Positions 24,820-33,654 of a stretch of DNA of 64,000 nucleotides are shown piece after piece. A program made the position numbers and the translations under genes. The stretch covers positions 434,001 through 498,000 of the forward strand of contig CAWBCO010000002.1 of the NCBI GenBank assembly GCA_963787415.1. The letters run 5' to 3'. The stretch comes from CAVUWL01 sp963787415 (GTDB lineage Bacteria; Actinomycetota; Thermoleophilia; Solirubrobacterales; 70-9). Each line of letters begins with the position of its first letter. Positions within the stretch are counted from its first letter, which is position 1. The notes below the pieces were generated by a model, which worked only from the letters and a program-made list of their open reading frames with translations, made no database searches and was not told the DNA's origin.

Positions 24820-25283
24820 ACGACCAAAGCGACAACACGGTCCTGATCGCCTACGACGGCTCGGATTTCGCCAAGGCTGCAATCGATGAAACTGCTCGCC
24901 AACTGACCCCTGGGCGCCAAGTGATCGTCTTGACCGTCAGAGAGCCGCTCGAATCGTTCCCATTTCTGGGCGTGGGCGGCGTCGCGCTGGATCAATCTGC
25001 CGTCGATGCAATCCTCGCTGAGACCGAGAACGGCGCAAACAAGGTTGCCGAGGAGGGAGCCAAACTGGCCCGCGACGCTGGCTTGGAAGCGGAGGCGATG
25101 GTCGAGCTTGGCAATCCGGTTTGGCGATGTATAGCCAATGTCGCCGAGCAACAAGAAGCCTCCCTGATTGTGCTCGGATCACACGGCCGTGCTGGTTTGA
25201 GCTACGTGCTGTTGGGTAGCGTCGCTACCGCCGTTGCCCTACACAGCAAACGCTCGGTGATGATCGTCCACAAGGAGCTCTGA
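24816..25283 (+). CDS. Universal stress protein, UspA family
   Basis: The 155-residue protein has the Usp alpha/beta fold: TVLIAYDGSDFAKAAIDETARQL at the start and the ATP-binding GSHGRAGLSYVLLGSVATAVALHSKRSVMIV motif (G-x2-G-x9-G-S/T) at the end. It therefore belongs to the nucleotide-binding UspFG-like branch. Its ATG overlaps the lgt stop, so the two are co-translated. The VOC gene follows after 5 nt. Confidence 0.92.
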   Translation: MNDQSDNTVLIAYDGSDFAKAAIDETARQLTPGRQVIVLTVREPLESFPFLGVGGVALDQSAVDAILAETENGANKVAEEGAKLARDAGLEAEAMVELGNPVWRCIANVAEQQEASLIVLGSHGRAGLSYVLLGSVATAVALHSKRSVMIVHKEL

Positions 25284-25288
25284 CGATA

Positions 25289-25675
25289 ATGACGACCTAC
25301 CTTCATACCTGCTACCGAGTAGGGAACCTCGATCTGGCGGTCGCCTTCTACGAAAAGCTTGGATTCAAGGAGATCGGCCGCATGGCGATTGGAGAGGAGG
25401 CAATCAACGTGTTCATGGGCGCTCCCGGTGAGGACCCTCGCCTCGAGCTCACCTACAACCACGGAGTGGACTCCTACGATCTCGGCACCGGCTACAACCA
25501 CATTGCAATCGGTGTGGACAATCTTGAGACTACGCTCGAGCGACTCGCTCGAAGTGGCATCAGTCCTGAGAAGGCGCCGTACCGACCGGGCGGGCGCACT
25601 GAGGGATCCAGGATCTGCTTTGTCCGTGACCCCGACGGGTATCGGTGTGAGTTAGTTGAGATTGGTTCTCATTAA
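25289..25675 (+). CDS. VOC-family protein, glyoxalase I-like
   Basis: The 128-residue protein has two beta-alpha-beta-beta-beta modules. It starts TYLHTCYRVGNLDLAVAFYEKLGFKEIGR and has the four metal-ligand positions of glyoxalase I: H6, the Glu in LELTYNHG, the His in YNHIAIGV and the Glu in CELVEIG. Lactoylglutathione lyase activity or a thiol analogue is plausible. It ends the lgt-uspA-VOC operon. About 20 nt after it begins a decayed copy of its own 3' end. Confidence 0.88.
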   Translation: MTTYLHTCYRVGNLDLAVAFYEKLGFKEIGRMAIGEEAINVFMGAPGEDPRLELTYNHGVDSYDLGTGYNHIAIGVDNLETTLERLARSGISPEKAPYRPGGRTEGSRICFVRDPDGYRCELVEIGSH

Positions 25676-25694
25676 GCGCCTAGAACCCCAGCAG

Positions 25695-25752
25695 TCCTCG
25701 GTCTTCTTTGGGTAGATGACCCGACGGGTACTGCTGTGAGGTAGTTGGGCCC
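25695..25752 (+). pseudogene. Decayed duplicate of the VOC gene 3' end
   Basis: The segment aligns with the last about 55 nt of the VOC gene (25613-25668): both contain the CCCGACGGGTA core, then TGTGAG and TAGTTG. Read with a one-base gap it encodes DDP-DGYCCEVVG, compared with RDPDGYRCELVE in the intact gene. It ends about 60 nt before the IS1380-type element, so the element may have removed or separated the rest of a tandem duplicate. Confidence 0.5.
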
Positions 25753-25814
25753 TTGGTGGGTCGCAGAGCCCTTTCCACAAATGCGGGCCGCAAGCGCGTC
25801 GCCACCTCTGGGCG

Positions 25815-27472
25815 CCTAACCTCGATTCCCCGATAAGCACCTGAGAAACCCTCCGGGAACGTCCTCCTGGGCCTTGAGAATGCGGTTTGCGAAAGCCCAC
25901 TCCCAGAACCAGGAGGACACCCGAAAGGTGAAAGCAAGAACGACAGCGCCAACGGTAGAAGTCAGGGCGGACGGTGAGGGACTGATCTCTCACCCCGGGG
26001 CCTTCTTGCTCACCGAGCTGGCCGAGCGAACCGGTCTCACAAAGGCGCTGTCAGAAGCGATGGCAGTGACCCGCGAACGTCGCTCCGCCCACGACCCAGG
26101 GGTGGTGTTGCGTGACCTCGCGATTGCGATCGCCGACGGCGGGGACTGCGTCAGCGACCTGGGAGTGCTGCGCGGCCAGCAGGCGCTGTTTGGTCGGATC
26201 GCCTCCCAGACCACCACCCACCGCGTGATCCGCTCGATCGATAAGTCAGTTCTGGAAGCGCTGCGCGGCGCCCGGGCCAAGGCGCGCGAGCGGGCCTGGG
26301 AGCCGGGAGCCCGACCCAGCGAGCTGATCCTTGACATCGACGCCACCCTGCTTGGTTCCCACTCAGAGAAGGAGCACGCCGCCGGCAACTACAAGGGCGG
26401 CTTTGGCTTTTTCCCACTGCTTTGCTACCTCGACCAGACCGGCGAGGCATTGGCCGGCCTCCTGCGTCCCGGCAACGCCGGCGCCAACACCGCCGCCGAT
26501 CACTCCGAGGTCCTGCAGCTGGCCCTTGAGCAGATCCCCGCCCAAGACCTCGATCGCGAGATCCTGGTTCGCACCGACTCAGCTGGTGGGACCCACGCCT
26601 TTACCTCCGACTGTCGCGACGCCGACATTCGTTTCTCGGTTGGCTATGAAGTGGACGCCAGGGTCCGCGAGGCGATCCTCTCCCTCCCCGATTCGACATG
26701 GCAACAGGCGATCGAGGCAGACGGAACCCAGCGCGAGGGCGCCTGGGTCGCCGAGCTCGGCGACCGAGTTGACCTCTCCAGTTGGCCCGAGGGGACGCGA
26801 CTGATCGTGCGCAGGGAGCGTCCCCACCCAGGCGCCCAGTTTTGCGTCTTTGACGCCGAGGGCTACCGCCACGTCGCCTTCCTCACCGACCAGAAAGGAG
26901 ACGACATCGCCGCCCTGGAGTGCCGCCACCGCCGCAGGGCTCGGGCCGAGGATCAGATCCGCTGCTCCAAGGACACCGGGATGGCAAACCTGCCCTTCGC
27001 CGAGTTCGCCCCCAACCAGGTCTGGCTCGAGCTCTGCCTGCTCGCCCATGAGCTGCTCTGCTGGACCCGCTCCCTGTGCTTGGAGGGCGAGCTCAGCCTG
27101 GCTGAGCCCAAGCGCTTGCGCCAGCGCCTGCTGCACGTCGCCGGGCGGGTGGTGCGCTCCGCCCGGCAAAAGACGCTGCGGTTACCACGCTCCTGGCCCT
27201 GGGCCCAGGCGCTGGTCGCGGCATTCGCGCTGTTGCGGGCGCTGGAGCTGAGTGCCGGGCCATAGCCCACCTCCCCGCCCCGCCCGCTGAGATCGATCCC
27301 ACTGACCAGGTCACCTCGTCATGCTCGCGAACGGGCCGGGAGGCCCGAGGCTGACGGTCGACTCCCCCTTTTGAGATCGATAGGCGGGCTCCGAATATCC
27401 CCAAGGCGACGTTACCTACATTAAGTCAGGCGATCACACCCTCCGTGGTGAAAACGGTAGATCGAGGTTAGG
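25815..27472 (+). mobile_element. IS1380-family insertion sequence, about 1.66 kb
   Basis: Perfect 12-bp inverted repeats CCTAACCTCGAT (25815-25826) and its complement (27461-27472) bound a single transposase gene. Weaker similarity extends outward on both sides (GGCGC). The total of 1658 bp fits the roughly 1650-bp size of IS1380 elements. No matching 4-bp target duplication is visible immediately outside these repeats (GGCG against AAAG), so the ends could be off by a few bases or the element may have recombined. Confidence 0.82.
25880..27265 (+). CDS. IS1380-family DDE transposase
   Basis: The 461-residue protein has the IS1380 pattern: SHPGAFLLTELAERTGLTKALSEAM near the start, DPGVVLRDLAIAIADGGDCVSDL, the first catalytic Asp in LILDIDATLLGSHSEKE, GNYKGGFGFFPLLCYLDQTGE, VRTDSAGGTHAF for the second Asp, and RAEDQIRCSKDTGMANLPF with the Glu. 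It appears intact. The ATG at 25880 was used; a TTG two codons earlier is also possible. Downstream, 27266-27554 holds only the IS end and no gene. Confidence 0.92.
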   Translation: MRFAKAHSQNQEDTRKVKARTTAPTVEVRADGEGLISHPGAFLLTELAERTGLTKALSEAMAVTRERRSAHDPGVVLRDLAIAIADGGDCVSDLGVLRGQQALFGRIASQTTTHRVIRSIDKSVLEALRGARAKARERAWEPGARPSELILDIDATLLGSHSEKEHAAGNYKGGFGFFPLLCYLDQTGEALAGLLRPGNAGANTAADHSEVLQLALEQIPAQDLDREILVRTDSAGGTHAFTSDCRDADIRFSVGYEVDARVREAILSLPDSTWQQAIEADGTQREGAWVAELGDRVDLSSWPEGTRLIVRRERPHPGAQFCVFDAEGYRHVAFLTDQKGDDIAALECRHRRRARAEDQIRCSKDTGMANLPFAEFAPNQVWLELCLLAHELLCWTRSLCLEGELSLAEPKRLRQRLLHVAGRVVRSARQKTLRLPRSWPWAQALVAAFALLRALELSAGP

Positions 27473-27554
27473 AAAGCGCCGAAACCAGCATCGGGGTGAG
27501 ATGTTGAGAAAGGAAAGAGATCTCGAGCACCAAAGCGCTAGGAAAAAATGCTAC

Positions 27555-27749
27555 TCAGGCCGACTGAGGTGCGCTAACTGCGCGACGCGCGACCACCCAA
27601 CCGGCGAGCCCACCCAACAGCCCGCCCGCGGCGAGCAAAGTCGTCGAGCGCATCGGCGTTCGGCTAGCTTTGGAAAACGCGCCTCGAACTGAGTGCCGGA
27701 AAGTCGACTTGGCCGCTTTGCGACCGACCGTTTCCTTGATCGTTGACAT
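27555..27749 (-). CDS. Small membrane protein, 64 residues
   Basis: The product begins MSTIKETVGRKAAKSTFRHS, is strongly basic for about 35 residues, and then has one Gly/Leu/Ala-rich helix (STTLLAAGGLLGGLAGWVVARR). AGAGGAG lies 7 nt before the ATG, a good ribosome binding site. It sits alone between two insertion sequences. Function unknown. The 284 nt between it and the next gene (27750-28033) hold the IS630 left end and nothing else recognised. Confidence 0.55.
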   Translation of the reverse strand: MSTIKETVGRKAAKSTFRHSVRGAFSKASRTPMRSTTLLAAGGLLGGLAGWVVARRAVSAPQSA

Positions 27750-27977
27750 CTTGCATCTCCTCTGATGATTTAGGTGTCACGGAAGAGCCGCTCCTTGACC
27801 TCGCGTATTCCTCGTCCTCCCAACGACGACCCCTGAGGAGTGACAAGGGGCACCTGTGGGAACCGGAAGAGTTAGGCGATGCCTGAATCGGAGCGGCGAG
27901 AAGTAACGCATGGCGCTCTCACTACCCGGCGAAGACCTCTCTATAACCCGCTGCCGAGAAAACTGCGCAGACTCCTA

Positions 27978-29110
27978 GTGTAGTGCCTCTAAAATAACTT
28001 GACAGATAAACGAGGCTGTTGTAGCGTCGGGGCATGGCGGTTGCGCCACCCTCTGAGGTCTCTGCGGAGCAACGAGCGCTGCTTGAGCGCTGGGTAAGAG
28101 CGCCCGGCACACCACAAAGCATCGCCACGCGGGCGCGAGTCGTGCTGATGGCTGCCGATGGTGAGTCCAACAGTGCAATCGCCCGAGCGTTGGGCATAAG
28201 CCGCCCGACCGTGATCATGTGGCGGCGGCGCTTCGCAGAGGGTGGGTCCCAGGCGCTTTCGGAGGTGAAGGAGGGTCGGGGAAGAAAGCGCACGATCTCC
28301 GCCCAAAAGGTCAAGGAGATCGTGACGGCGACAACGCAGAGCACGCCCCCAGGGCAGACGCACTGGAGCACTCGCTCGATGGCCAAGGCCCAGGGCGTCA
28401 GTCCGGCGAGCGTGCAGCGCATCTGGGACGCCCATGGACTGGCACCCCACCGGGTGCGCTCGTTCAAGCTCTCCACCGATCCGCACTTCACCGAGAAGCT
28501 GACCGATGTGGTCGGCCTCTACCTGAACCCGCCGGAGAAGGCGCTGGTGCTGTGCGTGGATGAGAAGAGCCAGATCCAGGCCCTCGACCGCACCCAGGCG
28601 AGCCTGCCGATCAAGCGAGGGCGGGCCGGCACGATGACCCACGACTACAAGCGCAATGGAACGACCACCCTCTTCGCGGCGCTCAATACCCTTGACGGCG
28701 CCGTGGTCGGGCAGTGCTTGCCACGCCACCGCCACCAGGAGTTCCTGAAGTTCCTGCGCCACCTCGATCGCGAGTTCCCCAAGGAGCTGGAGCTACACCT
28801 GATCCTTGACAACTACCGCACCCATAAGCACGCCAACGTGGATGCATGGCTCAAGAAGCACCCGCGCTTTCACCTGCACTTCACGCCGACCTCAAGCTCC
28901 TGGCTAAATCTTGTCGAGCGCTGGTTTCGGGAGCTCACCGAGAAGGCGATCCGCCGTGGTGTGTTTCACAGCGTCCCCGACCTGATCGTCGCGATCGAGG
29001 ACTACCTGAGTGTCCACAACGATGAACCCAAGCCATTCGTTTGGACCGCCTCGATCGACTCCATCCTCGAGAAGGTCGGGCGGTGTAAAGCCGTTTTAGA
29101 GACGGTGCAC
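27978..29110 (+). mobile_element. IS630-family insertion sequence, about 1.13 kb
   Basis: Imperfect terminal inverted repeats begin GTGTAGTGCCTCTAAAATAA on the left and, read from the right end, GTGCACCGTCTCTAAAACGG. The shared core is TCTAAAA. TA dinucleotides flank both ends (27976-27977 and 29111-29112), the target duplication expected of IS630/Tc1 elements. The single transposase gene fills nearly the whole element. Confidence 0.85.
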
Positions 29111-29113
29111 TAG
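28034..29113 (+). CDS. IS630-family DDE transposase
   Basis: The 359-residue protein has an N-terminal helix-turn-helix (NSAIARALGISRPTVIMWRRRF), then a linker and the DDE domain: LVLCVDEKSQIQ with the first Asp, LHLILDNYRTHKH with the second Asp, and SWLNLVERWFRELTEKAIRRGVF with the Glu. It appears complete. Its stop codon TAG is made of the right-hand target-duplication TA plus one flanking G, so the last sense codon is the final triplet of the element. The next 112 nt carry no feature. Confidence 0.92.
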   Translation: MAVAPPSEVSAEQRALLERWVRAPGTPQSIATRARVVLMAADGESNSAIARALGISRPTVIMWRRRFAEGGSQALSEVKEGRGRKRTISAQKVKEIVTATTQSTPPGQTHWSTRSMAKAQGVSPASVQRIWDAHGLAPHRVRSFKLSTDPHFTEKLTDVVGLYLNPPEKALVLCVDEKSQIQALDRTQASLPIKRGRAGTMTHDYKRNGTTTLFAALNTLDGAVVGQCLPRHRHQEFLKFLRHLDREFPKELELHLILDNYRTHKHANVDAWLKKHPRFHLHFTPTSSSWLNLVERWFRELTEKAIRRGVFHSVPDLIVAIEDYLSVHNDEPKPFVWTASIDSILEKVGRCKAVLETVH

Positions 29114-29225
29114 CCTAGGACGCCGTGGGCCTGAGATCCTACGCGGGTAGGTCGGATCAACTCCCCACCTGAGCACTTCGGGCCGGGAAAGCAGTCCGCA
29201 ACACCGGGCCGCGCTAGACAAAGCC

Positions 29226-30041
29226 TCAGGCCACGGATCGCTGAGCCTCGGCATAGCGCAGCGATCCTGGGGTTGTGAGCAGGTCCCCGGTCTCCAGAAA
29301 CGTCTTTAAACCGGAAAGGATCATCGGCCAGCCACCGTAGAGTTCGGAGTTGGCGTCCTTGCGCAGATGGTCATGGGTTACCGTGAGGCGGCAGGAGTCA
29401 CCAATGGGCTCGATCTCCCAGGTCACCATCGAGCACCCCTCCTCCCGCACCTCCTCACTCCAAAGCGCGTTAAAGCTCTGCACCAAGCGGCGCGGCGGAT
29501 CAACCTCGAGATTCTCCCCTTTTGCGATATCGATTATCCCTGGAACTGCTGCCTTATATTCAGAGCCCGCCGTCCAGTCAGAGCTCATACTCACTCCGAA
29601 GCTGTACTTCCTTCTAATCTCCTGGTCGGTAATCGCTTCCCAGAGGCGCTCCGCGGTCGTCTTAATGTAGATCTCAAACACCGTCATCGTGCCGCGACCA
29701 TCAACGACGGTGTAGGGCTGATCTTTCTCCATGATCTCCTCCTCCAGTTCCTCTTTTATGCCGCTGAGCGTCGCCACCCACGGCTCGGCGTACTTGCTCA
29801 CCCAACGGTCGTGGACGAGCCGGATCGGAACGGGGTTGAGGAAGTGGAGCTTCTCGCGCCCGCGCCGTCTTGTGGTCACCAGGCCCGCTCCCTCCAGGAT
29901 CCTCAAGTGCTTCATTACCCCAAAACGCGTCATCGGCAGTCGCCGCTCGAGCGCACCGAGGGTCTGGCCGTTTTGATGGAACAGCTGATCGAGCAGACTG
30001 CGGCGGGTCGGATCAGCGAGAGCCTTGAAAACCTCGTCCAT
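29226..30041 (-). CDS. ArsR-type regulator fused to SRPBCC (AHSA1) domain
   Basis: The 271-residue protein joins an N-terminal winged helix (MDEVFKALADPTRRSLLDQLF, LPMTRFGVMKHLRILEGAGLVTTRR) to a C-terminal SRPBCC/AHSA1-type lipid- or ligand-binding domain (TAERLWEAITDQEIRRKYSFGVSM, WEIEPIGDSCRLTVTHDHL, GGWPMILSGLKTFLETG). Such fusions are common in actinobacteria and are thought to be one-component sensors. The ATG at 30041 was chosen because homologues begin MDxVFKALADPTRR; the longer frame is a shadow. TGACTATAGGTGACTATTGG repeats lie directly upstream and could be its operator. Confidence 0.88.
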   Translation of the reverse strand: MDEVFKALADPTRRSLLDQLFHQNGQTLGALERRLPMTRFGVMKHLRILEGAGLVTTRRRGREKLHFLNPVPIRLVHDRWVSKYAEPWVATLSGIKEELEEEIMEKDQPYTVVDGRGTMTVFEIYIKTTAERLWEAITDQEIRRKYSFGVSMSSDWTAGSEYKAAVPGIIDIAKGENLEVDPPRRLVQSFNALWSEEVREEGCSMVTWEIEPIGDSCRLTVTHDHLRKDANSELYGGWPMILSGLKTFLETGDLLTTPGSLRYAEAQRSVA

Positions 30042-30244
30042 ACTTTGACTATAGGTGACTATTGGGTCACCTGTCAAGGCCCCTCTCTGTCCCGAGCAAT
30101 GCGGCCCGGGCTCGGTGAGTTGCCGCGCAGGGACGAGCGGCCTTTTAGCAGGCCTCTGCATCCAATACGCGCATTGGCGCCATCTGGATCGGCGATCCGC
30201 GCAGAGAGAGAAGCAATGCCCTGCGAGAGCGGCGTCGCGTTCGC

Positions 30245-30595
30245 TCAGGGGGACGGCTGGTGCAGGCCAAAGCTCGAACCCTGGTTGTCTTGGCAAAAAA
30301 CAAAGGTGCCGGACGGGCCGGGCCCGGAGTGTTGATTGAATTCAGCCTCCCCGCCAAGCTCCCGCACGCGTTGCGCGGCAGCCTCGATGTCTTCCACCTT
30401 GAAGAAAAGGTAAGGACCGGCACCCTCATCGCCACCGTGCAAGCCACCCTTGATGTTTCCAGTCTCGATTTGGAAGCCGCGCTCCTCGCCCGAGGGTCCT
30501 ACCTGCATTTTCCATCCGAACAACTCACCATAGAACTCCCGAGCAGGAGCCGGCTCCTTGACTCCAAGCTCAAAGAATGAAACCTCACCGTTCAT
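30245..30595 (-). CDS. VOC-family protein
   Basis: The 116-residue protein starts MNGEVSFFELGVKEPAPAREFYGELFGWKM and has the paired VOC repeat with GPYLFFKVEDIEAAAQRVRELGGEA and FVFCQDNQGSSFGLHQ. It belongs to the large bleomycin-resistance/glyoxalase-like group without a defined substrate. GGAGG lies 6 nt before the ATG. Its start overlaps the end of the next upstream frame by 11 nt. Confidence 0.85.
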   Translation of the reverse strand: MNGEVSFFELGVKEPAPAREFYGELFGWKMQVGPSGEERGFQIETGNIKGGLHGGDEGAGPYLFFKVEDIEAAAQRVRELGGEAEFNQHSGPGPSGTFVFCQDNQGSSFGLHQPSP

Positions 30596-30827
30596 CGATA
30601 CCTCCGATCTGCACCTCGTTCTCTGCGGCTACCGGAAGCATGGCAACCTCGCCCCGCAGGTTAGTCCGTAAATAGGGGATCCCGACCGCAAACCAGCCCG
30701 TCAAGGAACGATGCTTGCCGTGGATGGAGGACTCAATTCTCAACGCCGAGCCGCGCACGATGACGCTCGTTCTGCATTCGACAACGAAGAACTCGTACCA
30801 AGCGTCGCCGTCGCGGAAGGCACACAC
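30585..30827 (-). CDS. Hypothetical protein, possibly 5'-truncated
   Basis: This GTG-started frame of 80 residues encodes VCAFRDGDAWYEFFVVECRT, IVRGSALRIESSIHGKHRSL, and ends in GGIDER. The open frame continues upstream as DFAPEDGVPHEP without an ATG, so the 5' end is unclear. The amino-acid pattern looks protein-like (alternating strands), and it overlaps the VOC start, but nothing is recognised. Confidence 0.35.
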   Translation of the reverse strand: MCAFRDGDAWYEFFVVECRTSVIVRGSALRIESSIHGKHRSLTGWFAVGIPYLRTNLRGEVAMLPVAAENEVQIGGIDER

Positions 30828-31049
30828 CGGCTCGTGGGGGACACCGTCCTCAGGTGCAAAGTCAAGCCCGCGGATCGGCCGTCAGTCTGAGATTTGCGCT
30901 GGTGCAATAGATCGATGCCTCGATAACGCTCATCGGTCCGCTCCATGGATGGCGATATGGACGGCAATCGCAGGTGGAAGGTGGTGATTGCCAGCCCGTA
31001 ACCGCGAGGCGCTATCCTCTACTAAGACTAACTACAGAAATTGGATCTC

Positions 31050-33350
31050 ATGGCCTATCTCCTAGTTCCCCTTGATGAGGTAATCGTCTTTCCCACGGTG
31101 ACTGCAACGCTGCCGATAGACGTCGGTGAGGAGGATCGGGTCTTCTTACTTCCCAGGCGCGAGGGCGAGTTCGGACGAGTTGGCGTGGTAGCGGAGGTGA
31201 TCGAGCGTGGCCGCTCACCGCGAGGTAATCCGATTGCGACCGTACTCGGCCTGCACCGAGGTCTTGCCGGCGTCGCAGTTGCCGGTGAGGACGCCGGTGC
31301 CGACTCGCTGCGCATCGAGGTGCAGGAGATCCACGATGGCCACCCCGAGGACGAGCAGACCCACGAGCTTGTCCGCCAATACCGAGCGATCGTCGAGGAG
31401 ATCCTTGAGTTGCGGGGTGATGACGGTCGAATCTCTGCCTTCCTGCGCTCGGTAGAGGAGCCAGGTGCCCTTGCCGACACGGCTGGCCTCAGCCCAGAAT
31501 TCTCAGCAGACCAGAAGCTGCGCCTGCTCGACTCGCTCGACGTCTCTGCCCGTCTGCAGATCGCAGTCGAGTTGCAGCGCGAGCGCCTCGCAGAGTTGCA
31601 GGTGCGCAGCCGGATTCGAGACGACGTCGAGTCCGGGGCCCAAAAGCAGCAACGTGATTATTTCCTGCGCAAACAGATGGAGTCAATCCGCAAGGAACTG
31701 GGTGAGGATGAGACCAGCCTGATCGAGGAGTATGAGCGCAAGATCACCGAGGCAGCAATGCCAAAGGAGGTCGCCGAGCAGGCCGATCGCGAGTTGCGGC
31801 GCCTCGAGCGCCAGGGCGAGCAGTCCCCAGAGTCCTCGATGATCCGCAGCTATCTCGACTGGCTGATCGCAGTCCCCTGGTCCAAACGATCCGAAGAGCG
31901 GCTCGACCCCGAGCACACGCGCGAGGTCCTCGACGCAGACCATGCCGGACTGGAGGACGTGAAGCGTCGGATCACCGAGTTCATCGCGGTTCGCAAACTG
32001 CGTGAGGAACGCGGTATCGAAGAGGACAGTCGCGCCAACGGGGCGATCCTCACCCTTGTTGGACCCCCGGGGACAGGAAAGACGTCGATCGGTGAGTCGG
32101 TCGCTCGCGCCTTGGGACGGGAGTTCGTCCGTGTCTCCCTAGGGGGTCTGCACGACGAGGCCGAGATCCGCGGCCATCGGCGGACCTACATTGGCGCGCT
32201 GCCGGGGCGAATCGTCCGTGCCCTACGAGACGCCGGGACAATGAACCCAGTGATCCTCCTCGACGAGGTCGACAAGGTCGGCGCCGATTGGCGCGGCGAT
32301 CCGTCAGCCGCGCTGCTGGAGGTTCTCGACCCCGCCCAGAACCACTCCTTCCGCGATCATTATTTAGACGTTGAGGTGGACCTCTCCGAGGTCGTTTTCC
32401 TAGCTACGGCGAACCTCACCGACACGATCCCCGCACCGCTGCTGGATCGCATGGAGACGATCGCTTTCGATGGCTATACGACGACGGAGAAGCTAGCGAT
32501 CGCGCGCGGATACCTACTACCCCGCCAACTCAAACGCAACGGGCTTGAAGCTTCAGAGATTGAGGCTGAGGAGGAGACCCTACGCACGGTCATCACCGGT
32601 TACACCCGTGAGGCGGGGGTACGCCAACTCGAGCGGGAGCTCGGCAAACTTCTGCGCGGAGCTGCAACGCGGATCGCCGCCGGTGAGCTCGAGCGCCCGA
32701 TTGTGCTTGATGCCGCGGCGATCCTCGACGCACTTGGCCGACAGCGCTTCTTCCAAGACTCGGTCGAGCGCACTGCGATCCCCGGGGTATCCACTGGGCT
32801 CGCGGTCACCGGCAGTGGTGGCGACGTGCTCTTTATCGAGGCGACCGCCATGGATGGCGATAAGGGGCTGGTCCTCACCGGACAGCTTGGAGACGTGATG
32901 AAAGAGTCGGCACGCATCGCCCTTTCCTATGTCCGTTCCCACAGCGAGGCACTCCGGCTCGACCCAAGTGGCTTCCAGCGCGAATTCCACGTGCACGTTC
33001 CGGCCGGAGCGATCCCCAAGGACGGTCCCAGCGCCGGCACGGCGATGACAACTGCTCTGGTCTCGTTGCTTTCCGGACGACCGGTCAAGCACACCGTCGG
33101 AATGACTGGTGAGGTAACGCTGCAGGGAAGGGTTTTGCCGATCGGGGGTCTGAAGCAGAAGGTGCTCGCCGCTCACGCCGCGGGTTTGACTGAAGTGATT
33201 CTCCCGGAGCGCAACCGAGGTGATCTCGATGAGGTGCCGGAGGAGGTGCGGGAGCAGATGACCTTCCACCCGGTTATGAGCGTGGATGAGGTTCTACAGT
33301 TGGCGCTTGAGCCGGCCGAGAAGGGCGCCGATGTCGCCACGCTGCCGTAA
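31050..33350 (+). CDS. lon: Lon, ATP-dependent protease
   Basis: Lon degrades damaged and regulatory proteins in the cytosol. The protein has the LonN substrate domain (MAYLLVPLDEVIVFPTVTATLP), a coiled middle (RDYFLRKQMESIRKELGED), an AAA+ domain with Walker A GPPGTGKTS and Walker B VILLDEVDK, and the protease domain. The catalytic Ser is at about 661 (PKDGPSAGTAM) and the Lys at about 702 (GGLKQKVLAAH). ATG at 31050 (766 residues) fits the family; a TTG three codons earlier is possible. No classical HAIR element was found upstream. It ends inside the HxlR gene by 20 nt. Confidence 0.96.
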   Translation: MAYLLVPLDEVIVFPTVTATLPIDVGEEDRVFLLPRREGEFGRVGVVAEVIERGRSPRGNPIATVLGLHRGLAGVAVAGEDAGADSLRIEVQEIHDGHPEDEQTHELVRQYRAIVEEILELRGDDGRISAFLRSVEEPGALADTAGLSPEFSADQKLRLLDSLDVSARLQIAVELQRERLAELQVRSRIRDDVESGAQKQQRDYFLRKQMESIRKELGEDETSLIEEYERKITEAAMPKEVAEQADRELRRLERQGEQSPESSMIRSYLDWLIAVPWSKRSEERLDPEHTREVLDADHAGLEDVKRRITEFIAVRKLREERGIEEDSRANGAILTLVGPPGTGKTSIGESVARALGREFVRVSLGGLHDEAEIRGHRRTYIGALPGRIVRALRDAGTMNPVILLDEVDKVGADWRGDPSAALLEVLDPAQNHSFRDHYLDVEVDLSEVVFLATANLTDTIPAPLLDRMETIAFDGYTTTEKLAIARGYLLPRQLKRNGLEASEIEAEEETLRTVITGYTREAGVRQLERELGKLLRGAATRIAAGELERPIVLDAAAILDALGRQRFFQDSVERTAIPGVSTGLAVTGSGGDVLFIEATAMDGDKGLVLTGQLGDVMKESARIALSYVRSHSEALRLDPSGFQREFHVHVPAGAIPKDGPSAGTAMTTALVSLLSGRPVKHTVGMTGEVTLQGRVLPIGGLKQKVLAAHAAGLTEVILPERNRGDLDEVPEEVREQMTFHPVMSVDEVLQLALEPAEKGADVATLP

Positions 33351-33654
33351 CTGTTCCCCGATACCAAGCGAGCTGCGCGCGGCGGCAAGCCTGTTCGAGC
33401 GCCGCTGGACAATGGCGACCATCTACGCGTGCTCCAGCGGCGCCACGCGCTTTAACGAGTTTCGCCAATCACTTCCCGGGGTCTCCCCCACCACGCTTTC
33501 AGAGAGGCTGGAGCAACTAGAGGCTGCGGGGATTATCGAACGCCAACTCGTCTCAGGGCGCCCCCCTCATACCGAATACACACTGACCTATCACGGCAGG
33601 CGCTTGGCCCAAGCCGTTTCCGGGCTGCTCGAAAACAGAAGCGTCGGCGCCTGA
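33331..33654 (+). CDS. HxlR-family winged-helix transcriptional regulator
   Basis: The 107-residue protein has the HxlR pattern: ASLFERRWTMATIYACSSGATRFNEFRQSLPGVSPTTLSERLEQLEAAGIIERQLVSGRPPHTEYTLTYHGRRL. It also carries an N-terminal CRNCSPIPSEL, the cysteine often used for redox or aldehyde sensing in this family. The ATG at 33331 overlaps the lon 3' end by 20 nt, so it may be translated from the lon transcript. Confidence 0.85.
   Translation: MSPRCRNCSPIPSELRAAASLFERRWTMATIYACSSGATRFNEFRQSLPGVSPTTLSERLEQLEAAGIIERQLVSGRPPHTEYTLTYHGRRLAQAVSGLLENRSVGA

Noticed and set aside
25811..27480. Target-site duplication of the IS1380-type element
   Set aside because: CTAA and TTAG next to the repeats are inverted, not direct, copies and belong to the terminal repeats; no direct 4-bp repeat was found outside.
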